Source: Weeksellaceae bacterium (GTDB taxonomy: Bacteria; Bacteroidota; Bacteroidia; Flavobacteriales; Weeksellaceae). Taken from it: 5,913 nt of DNA. The notes under the pieces were generated by a model. That model was not told the DNA's origin. It saw only the letters and a program-made list of their open reading frames with translations, and made no database searches. Location: NCBI GenBank assembly GCA_022701475.1, contig JAKOOI010000524.1:1-5913 (forward strand). Reading direction: 5' to 3'. This document shows, one piece after another, positions 1-5,913 of this stretch (its first letter is position 1; the number at the start of each line of letters is the position of its first letter). Both the position numbers and the translations under genes were made by a program.

Positions 1-166
1 ACATGAGAAACTCATTGAAAAAGCCAAGGAAAAATTATCTGCCACCCGCCTGTCAGTGAGTGAAATTGCATACGGATTGGGATTTGAGCATCCGCAGTCT
101 TTCAGCAAATTTTTCAAAGCCAAAACCAATCAGAGTCCGTTGGCATTCAGGTCCGGTTTTCATTGA
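1..166 (+). CDS. AraC-family transcriptional regulator, C-terminal end only
   Basis: Only the last 54 codons lie in the window, read from base 2 to a TGA stop at 164-166. The gene begins to the left. The visible part is the second helix-turn-helix of an AraC/XylS DNA-binding domain, with the family hallmarks 'SVSEIAYGLGFEHPQSFSKFFK' (split: SVSEIAYGLGF, then EHPQSFSKFFK) and a closing 'SPLAFR' where family members usually have a P..FR ending. It therefore encodes a cytoplasmic DNA-binding regulator; its ligand and targets cannot be seen. It is a close paralog of the regulator at 2157-3086, with 40 of 50 aligned C-terminal residues identical. No terminator is evident after the stop, so read-through into the downstream operon is possible but unproven. 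The family call is firm and the function beyond it unknown. Confidence 0.9.
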   Translation, partial: HEKLIEKAKEKLSATRLSVSEIAYGLGFEHPQSFSKFFKAKTNQSPLAFRSGFH

Positions 167-312
167 TTAACAAAGATGATCGCTTATCAGCTCACTTTTC
201 CGTCCTGCATTTTACCCAATGCCGTTGTCTTCACTTGGATGGGTATTTCCGGCATACATGATGAAAAATAATAAAGCTGCCTGCCGGATAAATCTGCAGA
301 TCATTTTCCCGG

Positions 313-341
313 CCGGCTACAGGAATTACCAATCCGGCTAC
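313..341 (+). promoter_or_regulatory. Direct repeat CCGGCTAC x2, candidate AraC-type operator
   Basis: The 8-bp word CCGGCTAC occurs exactly at 313-320 and 334-341. The offset is 21 bp, about two turns of the helix on the same face. The second copy abuts the T-rich stretch that would be the -33 region of the promoter for the reductase operon. AraC-family activators are known to bind two direct half-sites about 21 bp apart, often touching the -35/-33 element, so this is a plausible site for one of the two AraC-type regulators nearby. The repeat is seen in the sequence; its use as an operator is inference. Confidence 0.4.
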
Positions 342-370
342 TTTTAAGCACATGACAATCCGCAACTTTG
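341..370 (+). promoter_or_regulatory. Possible Bacteroidota promoter for the reductase operon
   Basis: CAACTTTG at 363-370 matches the Bacteroidota -7 consensus TAnnTTTG except for its first base. CTTTTA at 341-346 lies at a suitable distance to be a weak -33 element. Transcription would start a few bases after 370 and give a leader of roughly 35-40 nt before the ATG at 414. The match is imperfect, which would fit a promoter that depends on an activator bound at the direct repeat just upstream. Confidence 0.4.
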
Positions 371-383
371 TATCTGAAAATAA

Positions 384-2144
<1,761 letters not shown>

Positions 2145-2156
2145 TTATATTCGTAT

Positions 2157-3086
2157 ATGAAAATGCAACAGCAACAGTCGTCTGACGACATCCATCACAT
2201 CGAAAGCATCTCCCGGCTCGTCAGGCTGCTGGGACTCCCTGCACCACTGCATCCCCTGATCGCATTGGTGGATTATCAGAAGGTTCCGGTCAAAATGTTT
2301 CCGAAATGGCAGAAAGTAAGTCTTGATTTTTATAAAATCTCCTTTAAGACCGCATTTACCGGACAGATCAAGTACGGCCGGGGATATTACGATTTTGAAG
2401 AAGGCGGGCTGGCCTTTCTGAAACCCAGGCAGATCGTTCTGCCGCCGGAGGATGTCGGAAGCTATGAGGGCATTGCCCTGTATTTCCATCCCGACTTCAT
2501 CCGGAATTATCCGTTAGGGAAGGCCATACACCGATACGGTTTTTTCTCCTATGATGTTTCGGAAGCCTTGTTTTTATCGGCCAGGGAGAAAGAGGTCATT
2601 GCCGGTTTATTTGCCGTCATCGCCGCTGAGCTGGACAATAATATCGATCCCTTCAGCCAGGATGTCCTGGTATCCCAGCTCGAATTGCTGCTGAATTACA
2701 GCAACCGTTTTTACAACCGGCAGTTTATTACCCGGAAAGCGGTGAATCATGACATCGTTACCGTTCTTGACCAGCTTCTGGAAAGGTATTTCGAAGAAGA
2801 AAACAGCCTGAAAAGCGGATTGCCCACGGTAAAATACATCAGCACGGAACTGAAGCTGTCACAGCGCTATCTGAGCGATATGCTGAGTTCTCTCACCGGG
2901 CTGAATACCCAGCAGTATATCCAGAATGCCGTTATTGAAAAAGCCAAGGAAAAATTATCCGCAACCAGTCTCTCCGTTTCGGAGATCGCCTATGGGCTGG
3001 GCTTTGAGCATTCACAGTCATTCAGCAAGCTTTTTAAGGCCAGGACCCGTGTTTCGCCCCTGGAGTTCAGAAAGTCATTCCGGTAG
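2157..3086 (+). CDS. AraC-family transcriptional regulator, full length
   Basis: This 309-residue protein has the usual two-part AraC/XylS layout. Residues ~45-120 are beta-rich and cupin-like, including 'YGRGYYDFEEGGLAFLKP', and probably sense a ligand. A helical linker follows at ~140-215. Two helix-turn-helix units form the DNA-binding domain: 'TVKYISTELKLSQRYLSDML' at about 224-243 and 'SVSEIAYGLGFEHSQSFSK' at about 273-291, closing with 'SPLEFR'. It starts 12 bp after the SDR stop, so it is probably co-transcribed with the reductases and may control the operon; the 21-bp-spaced repeat at 313-341 is a candidate site. There is no Shine-Dalgarno, as is common in this phylum, and an alternative ATG lies two codons in at 2163. 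It is a paralog of the truncated AraC gene at the left edge. The signal molecule is unknown. Confidence 0.93.
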   Translation: MKMQQQQSSDDIHHIESISRLVRLLGLPAPLHPLIALVDYQKVPVKMFPKWQKVSLDFYKISFKTAFTGQIKYGRGYYDFEEGGLAFLKPRQIVLPPEDVGSYEGIALYFHPDFIRNYPLGKAIHRYGFFSYDVSEALFLSAREKEVIAGLFAVIAAELDNNIDPFSQDVLVSQLELLLNYSNRFYNRQFITRKAVNHDIVTVLDQLLERYFEEENSLKSGLPTVKYISTELKLSQRYLSDMLSSLTGLNTQQYIQNAVIEKAKEKLSATSLSVSEIAYGLGFEHSQSFSKLFKARTRVSPLEFRKSFR

Positions 3087-3137
3087 GAACCGTAAAGCAA
3101 TACTTCCGGTAAAAGCAGGAGTGTAATGAAATCCGGG

Positions 3138-3179
3138 AAAAAAATGCCCTAAAATATTTTCGATCAAAAGATTAGGGCA
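3138..3179 (-). terminator. Rho-independent terminator, - strand
   Basis: On the - strand an 8-bp stem (TGCCCTAA at 3179-3172 pairing with TTAGGGCA at 3152-3145) encloses a smaller TTTT/AAAA pairing. It is followed at once by seven U residues (the A run 3138-3144 on the + strand). This is a textbook layout for transcripts moving leftward. It sits 225 nt beyond the stop of the secreted-protein gene and may be a backstop against antisense reading into the AraC gene. Read in the + direction it lacks a U-run. Confidence 0.6.
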
Positions 3180-3317
3180 GCACAGGAATGACCGCAGAAT
3201 GAACTGAACGGATTTTATTGATTTATGCAAGTATCCGGATCCGGGGATATTAAATGTTCATTCGGACGTAAGTAAAAAAAGTGATTGGGTATTCGTTCTT
3301 CATGATAATGGAACAGA

Positions 3318-3344
3318 AACAGACTGCCTGAAGGGCAGTCTGTT
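3318..3344. terminator. Strong 11-bp hairpin, probable (bidirectional) terminator
   Basis: AACAGACTGCC (3318-3328) and GGCAGTCTGTT (3334-3344) form a perfect 11-bp stem with a 5-nt loop. It lies about 60 nt after the stop of the - strand gene, where a terminator is expected, though on that strand the following tract is only TTTCTGTT. On the + strand the tail ATATTGTGTTTTT is U-rich but delayed. It probably ends transcripts from the secreted-protein gene and may also stop the AraC operon. Confidence 0.55.
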
Positions 3345-3403
3345 ATATTGTGTTTTTAGAATTTATATACCTTTTAAAACGATAAACGGGGAAAAATAAC
3401 CGT

Positions 3404-4525
3404 TTAATCACCGATACGGAAGACCAGAAGCTGGGTGGAATTGGCAGCCAGCGTCATTCCCGTGCCGCTGCAATTGCCTGATTGTCCCCGTCCCAGGCGG
3501 ATCTGCCAGTTGGTGCCGGCAGGTACAGTGGTTGCATAAGTAATTGTTCCCCCATGATTGGATACACTACCTTCGCTATGGGCAGCTGTGCTGTGTATCC
3601 TGGTGGTTCCTGTATTCAAGGGAAAATCAACGATATAGGAGCTGAGGGTACAGCCGGTGTTACTGTGTGTAGCTTCATATACCACTGTCATCTGATAGCT
3701 GCCGGAAGGGAAGGTGATGGTGCTGTTGCCGGCATTATAGGTTAAACCCGGAATGCTGTTCTTAACGGCAGTCATCGGAATAGTGGATAATGAGCCTGCA
3801 GCCACATTATTTAAAAAATTTGCCTGAGCGGTTTCCAGCCTGAAAATAGCCGGTGCCGGAACCGATAATGAGCCTAAGGAACCTATGGACCGTACCACGC
3901 CGTTTGCATCCGCTACCAGTAAAAGGTCGGTGGATGAATTTCCGGACGTGATTCCTTCCAGCCGGAGCGGATTGGTTCCGGTGACATGAAGCCTGTTGGA
4001 CGGGGCAGCAGTTCCTATTCCTATCCGGTCATTTGCAGCATCTACTGAAAATGTGGTGCCGTCTACCGAAAAGGCATTCACGGCAGTGGCCGTAAAGCCC
4101 AGTGTATTTGAATTTTGGGCAACTGTTCTGTTATCCGTAAGCGTTCCGTTTGTATTGTAGATATTCACCGGTGCAGAAGCGCTGCCGGTATTCACCCAAA
4201 CACTGCCGTTAAAAAAATAATAGCCGGTGCCGGTGATATCAGCTACCTGCGCAAGACTGGGTGTGGTACCTGTAGGGGCAGTAGCATCAGAAACATACAC
4301 CAGGGTTCCGTTTTGGGATGCTCCGTAGGTACCTGAAGTTTTTGAGGCAAGTTGCTGCCGGGTGATCCGCGGAGCCATGATGCCGTCTTTTGCCGACGTG
4401 TCAGTTGCCCGTCCTGTAACATCCAGGGAAACCTGCGGGGTTGTTGTATCAATGCCAACTTGGGAATGGGCCATTGTGCCCATACATATGAAAGTCAGCA
4501 TAAAATAAGAAGTTGAAATTTTCAT
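3404..4525 (-). CDS. Secreted tail-fibre-like protein with beta-rich C-terminal domain
   Basis: This 373-residue protein begins with a signal peptide (lysine, hydrophobic core about 7-17, probable cut near 'MAHS-Q' at 18-22), so it is exported by Sec. Residues 23-40 'VGIDTTTPQVSLDVTG' and 167-183 'RIGIGTAAPSNRLHVTG' are two copies of a motif common in large Flavobacteriia surface proteins related to phage tail-fibre segments. Between them is 'GYYFFNGSVWVN' (101-112). From ~227 to the end is a beta-strand-rich domain with two cysteines (C292, C352) that could form a disulfide and a possible jelly-roll fold ('FPSGSYQMTVVYE', 'NWQIRLGRGQSGNC'). No type IX secretion C-terminal sorting domain is apparent. 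The protein is rich in Thr, Ser, Gly and Asn. A surface or adhesion role is inference. A decayed copy of its 5' end lies directly upstream. Confidence 0.85.
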   Translation of the reverse strand: MKISTSYFMLTFICMGTMAHSQVGIDTTTPQVSLDVTGRATDTSAKDGIMAPRITRQQLASKTSGTYGASQNGTLVYVSDATAPTGTTPSLAQVADITGTGYYFFNGSVWVNTGSASAPVNIYNTNGTLTDNRTVAQNSNTLGFTATAVNAFSVDGTTFSVDAANDRIGIGTAAPSNRLHVTGTNPLRLEGITSGNSSTDLLLVADANGVVRSIGSLGSLSVPAPAIFRLETAQANFLNNVAAGSLSTIPMTAVKNSIPGLTYNAGNSTITFPSGSYQMTVVYEATHSNTGCTLSSYIVDFPLNTGTTRIHSTAAHSEGSVSNHGGTITYATTVPAGTNWQIRLGRGQSGNCSGTGMTLAANSTQLLVFRIGD

Positions 4526-4582
4526 AAGTATTTGAAATTTTGGTTAATTTTTAAATGGATCAGGCTGGTTGCTCTGGTAAAC

Positions 4583-4590
4583 CAAAGCAA
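4583..4590 (-). promoter_or_regulatory. Possible -7 element of the secreted-protein gene
   Basis: On the - strand TTGCTTTG matches TAnnTTTG except for the second base and lies 58 nt before the ATG. The corresponding spot in the decayed upstream copy reads TTGCCTTG. A clear -33 element is not visible, so this is a weak call. Confidence 0.25.
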
Positions 4591-4613
4591 AAAGCATGTG
4601 TTGAAAAGAGGAG

Positions 4614-4625
4614 ATTCCCGGGAAT
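4614..4625. promoter_or_regulatory. Palindrome ATTCCCGGGAAT upstream of the secreted-protein gene
   Basis: This is a perfect 12-bp palindrome centred 94 bp before the start codon. The upstream decayed repeat keeps its 10-bp core TTCCCGGGAA at 4837-4846, centred 88 bp before its own former start codon. In AT-rich DNA a GC-rich palindrome retained in both copies may be a protein-binding site; no binding protein is known. Confidence 0.35.
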
Positions 4626-4642
4626 TAAAAGGGCTGTAAAAG

Positions 4643-4753
4643 CCTGTGCCCGGTATTGCTGTCAGCATCCGGAGATGGCTGCAGCACTGCTGTATCAAGC
4701 CAGCCATAAAGCAGGCATTGTATCTGAAAAATAAATTTAAAATTTTAATGCAT
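4643..4753 (-). pseudogene. Decayed remnant of a paralog of the secreted-protein gene (5' end only)
   Basis: Reading leftward from ATG at 4753, the sequence follows the first ~40 codons of the gene at 3404-4525. AAAATTTTAAATT matches AAAATTTCAACTT after the start, then about 20 nt of the signal-peptide region are missing. Next come ACAATG..., a one-base deletion in GGC-TTGATACA, and a gap-free stretch 4666-4698 matching 4420-4452 at 23 of 33 bases. In that stretch the frame reads LDTAVLQPSPDAD against IDTTTPQVSLDVT. The start codon is followed by a stop in its own frame, so no protein can be made. The copy ends where the leader of the intact gene begins. It is best explained as the stump of a tandem paralog that has lost the rest. 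The alignment was done by eye. Confidence 0.5.
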
Positions 4754-4865
4754 ATAGGATATTTTTAGTTAATTATCAAAACAAGAATAACAGCCGCCCT
4801 GATAACAAGGCAAAAAATAAATTGAAAAATGAAAAATTCCCGGGAAATAAAAAATACTGTAAAAG
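4647..4865 (-). repeat. Tandem repeat, decayed unit
   Basis: This is the second, degenerate unit of the tandem repeat. It comprises CTTTTACAG (4865-4857), TTCCCGGGAA (4846-4837), TTTTCAA (4828-4822), AATTAAC (4774-4768), a former ATG (4753-4751) and TTGATACA (4698-4691). Each landmark has its counterpart in the intact unit at 4642-4634, 4624-4615, 4607-4601, 4549-4543, 4525-4523 and 4452-4445. Confidence 0.55.
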
Positions 4866-4982
4866 TCTATCCTGTATTATTCATCCGTAATAGATCCTGT
4901 CAGGGAAAATACGACCGGCTGAGCGTTTTTTGATGATTTGGTTTTTAAAGGTTATTAAAAGCTGATTTACAGATAGACTTCA

Positions 4983-4997
4983 TACCACACTGTGGTA
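4983..4997. promoter_or_regulatory. Perfect 7+1+7 palindrome at a promoter, candidate operator
   Basis: TACCACA-C-TGTGGTA is a perfect inverted repeat with a single central base. It begins right after the - strand -7 element TATATTTG, so it would cover the transcription start. That position and symmetry fit a dimeric repressor site. Its one-base spacer makes a stable RNA hairpin less likely. Confidence 0.4.
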
Positions 4998-5005
4998 CAA
5001 ATATA
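4998..5005 (-). promoter_or_regulatory. Bacteroidota -7 element TATATTTG
   Basis: The - strand reads TATATTTG, an exact match to TAnnTTTG. Upstream is an A9 tract, and farther out TGCTTTTT that could be a poor -33 element. It points leftward toward the decayed repeat unit and the secreted-protein gene, whose start is about 470 nt away. It may have driven the lost paralog and may now give the surviving gene a long leader. Confidence 0.45.
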
Positions 5006-5237
5006 GTTTTTTTTTAATAAAAAGCATTAAAATGAATGAAAATATTCACCATAATTTGAATTCGATAAAGATTCACTATTTTCAGGGTTTTTCCAGGGAT
5101 CCGGCATCTGTCAATCGCCTGTTGTAATCAGACCAAATTCTGATATACGCCAGCCTTTTGCGGATAAGACAAGCAATGGATTGGAATTGCTAAAAGCAGG
5201 CTGTTTTCGGAAAGGAATAGAAAAATCAGATCTCTTG

Positions 5238-5264
5238 TCTCATTGGAAGTAAAAAGAAATGAGA
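5238..5264 (-). terminator. Weak hairpin after the membrane-protein gene
   Basis: TCTCATT (5238-5244) and AATGAGA (5258-5264) form a 7-bp stem with a 13-nt loop, about 30 nt after the stop of the - strand membrane-protein gene. The position suits a terminator, but no U-run follows on the - strand, so the call is weak. Confidence 0.2.
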
Positions 5265-5295
5265 TTCATATTGATTCAATATCCGGCCGGAATTT

Positions 5296-5913
5296 TCAGA
5301 CCGGGAACAGGGATTTCCCGTTCAGGGCGTACACCAGGCAGAACACGGCCAGCAGGCTGTAGATCAGCCCCAGGAAAATGACCGCTTTTACTTCTTTCAA
5401 TACGAAATAAGCAAGCAGCGGCAATACCTGCAGGGCATGCATCCCTATAAAATGAGCAGTCCGGAGGTCTCCTTGGCTCAGGCTCCAGTTGAGAAAGGGG
5501 AGTACTTTACCCTCATTGCTGCCAACGCGTGGGGAACCGTTGGCACCGATAACAGCGCCCTCCAGAGCGAATACGACGAATATAAAGATGCCCAGCCGGA
5601 TTGACCACACGTAATAATCAGGGAGCCCGGGAAATTTTCCGGTACAAAAAAGTAGGCCGGTATAACCTGTATATAAGGTGGCGGCGATAGCGGCAATCGC
5701 CATCATTACCGTAAGTGAAGTATATAGGGCTGAAGTGGTATTGTAATGGGAAAGCTGGCCCCGCGCGGCCTGGAACGCCACGTAAAATACCTCAAATCCC
5801 AGGCAGGCAACGACCGTCCAGTTATATGCCGTAAGGTTGTAACCCGTGAGATAGCCGGTGTACCAGCCCATGGTTAAACTGAAGAGGCCCATGGAAAGCG
5901 CAAACTTAACCGG
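5296..5913 (-). CDS. Conserved multi-pass membrane protein, N-terminus missing
   Basis: The frame is open to the right edge, so 205 residues are visible and the true start lies outside; the internal ATG at 5892 is probably not the start. Six hydrophobic segments are apparent, numbering from the window edge: ~1-22 ('PVKFALSMGLFSLTMGW'), 31-50, 64-89, 101-124, 155-173 and 176-198. Conserved-looking polar signatures lie between or within them: 'QAARGQLSHYN' (48-58), 'YVWSIRLGIF' (101-110), 'LPFLNWS' (138-144) and 'GDLRTAHFIGMHALQVLP' (148-165), which carries two histidines inside or beside a membrane helix. I recall similar uncharacterised inner-membrane proteins in Bacteroidota but can assign no function. 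Membrane-embedded His and Arg could bind a metal, haem or lipid headgroup; this is speculation. Confidence 0.85.
   Translation of the reverse strand, partial: PVKFALSMGLFSLTMGWYTGYLTGYNLTAYNWTVVACLGFEVFYVAFQAARGQLSHYNTTSALYTSLTVMMAIAAIAATLYTGYTGLLFCTGKFPGLPDYYVWSIRLGIFIFVVFALEGAVIGANGSPRVGSNEGKVLPFLNWSLSQGDLRTAHFIGMHALQVLPLLAYFVLKEVKAVIFLGLIYSLLAVFCLVYALNGKSLFPV

Larger units (their letters stand above)
3087..3403. other. Gene-free convergent intergenic region
   Basis: This 317-bp spacer separates the + strand operon from the - strand secreted-protein gene; the two converge here. It is AT-rich and contains two hairpins, annotated separately. Short open frames exist, for example a 17-codon one on the - strand near 3250-3305, but none shows a recognisable product. 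A small CCGGATCCGG palindrome lies near 3236-3245 and has no evident role. Confidence 0.7.
4406..4642 (-). repeat. Tandem repeat, intact unit (leader plus start of secreted-protein gene)
   Basis: This is the functional copy of a roughly 220-245 bp imperfect tandem repeat. It runs from CTTTTACAG (4642-4634, - strand), through a CCCGGG palindrome and the leader, over the ATG at 4525 and into about codon 40 of the secreted-protein gene. Landmarks recur in the same order in the unit at 4647-4865, with offsets rising smoothly from 221-225 bp in the leader to 228 at the start codon and 246 in the coding part. Confidence 0.6.
4866..5295. other. AT-rich intergenic stretch with promoter-like elements
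   Basis: This stretch has no convincing gene on either strand. It contains the - strand -7 element at 4998-5005 with its palindrome, a 9-bp T run at 5007-5015, an AAGTCTATC/GATAGACTT inverted pair (4863-4871 and 4972-4980) enclosing about 100 bp, and a TCTCATT/AATGAGA stem (5238-5244 and 5258-5264). Just after the membrane-protein gene there is also an ATATTGA-T-TCAATAT palindrome (5268-5282). Stretches such as 5050-5220 show nothing I can name. Confidence 0.6.

Noticed and set aside
3078..3111. TTCCGGTA direct repeat around the AraC stop codon
   Set aside because: It is eight bases, one copy being coding sequence, with 26-bp spacing and no functional context.
4522..4707. 61-codon - strand frame overlapping the start of the secreted-protein gene
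   Set aside because: It runs through the decayed repeat and the leader in a different frame from the homologous one. There is no sign of a real protein.
4719..4730. TTGTATCTGAAAA shared with the leader of the reductase operon (368-379)
   Set aside because: It is a short AT-rich match with nothing around it in common. It is probably chance, since 4719-4730 is better explained as part of the decayed repeat.
4866..4900. Hint of a third repeat unit (CCTGTATTATTCATCCG resembling 4644-4671)
   Set aside because: The match fades after about 20 bases, and the later landmarks such as TGTATCAA are absent.
4863..4980. AAGTCTATC / GATAGACTT inverted pair 100 bp apart
   Set aside because: Nine base pairs over this distance in AT-rich DNA can occur by chance. 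There is no transposase, target duplication or other sign of a mobile element.

Overview
The window looks like chromosomal DNA of a Bacteroidota member, most likely a Chryseobacterium-like member of the Flavobacteriia. The evidence is that genes lack clear Shine-Dalgarno sites and start after A-rich leaders, intergenic DNA is AT-rich, TAnnTTTG-type -7 elements occur, and one secreted protein has the 'VGIDTTTP...SLDV' and 'RIGIGTAAPSNRLHVTG' style common in that group. The genus is inferred from style, not proven.

Left part (1-3086, + strand). The last 54 codons of an AraC-family regulator enter from the left. After a 247-bp gap comes a compact three-gene run: an aldo/keto reductase (414-1391), a short-chain dehydrogenase/reductase (1401-2144) and a second AraC-family regulator (2157-3086). 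The gaps are 9 and 12 bp, so this is almost certainly one operon. It encodes two probably NADPH-linked carbonyl reductases and a regulator that may control them. The two AraC genes are paralogs whose ends share 40 of 50 residues and a 26-bp identical stretch. In front of the operon is an exact 8-bp direct repeat with 21-bp spacing beside a possible promoter, the layout expected for an AraC-type activator site.

Middle (3087-3403). This is a gene-free convergent region with two hairpins. One is a good intrinsic terminator for - strand transcripts. The other is a strong 11-bp stem that may stop transcripts on either strand.

Right part (3404-5913, - strand). A secreted 373-residue protein with a tail-fibre-like N-terminal region and a beta-rich C-terminal domain is encoded at 3404-4525. 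The 770 bp upstream of it are not empty. They contain a decayed tandem copy of the gene's own leader and first ~40 codons (about 4647-4865), and further out a good -7 element next to a perfect 7+1+7 palindrome. The window ends inside a - strand gene for a multi-pass membrane protein (5296-5913, N-terminus missing) that belongs to a conserved family whose function I do not know.

No rRNA, tRNA, CRISPR array, insertion sequence or phage integration signature was seen. The most notable signals are the decayed tandem copy, the AraC-style direct repeat and the paired AraC paralogs around the reductase genes.
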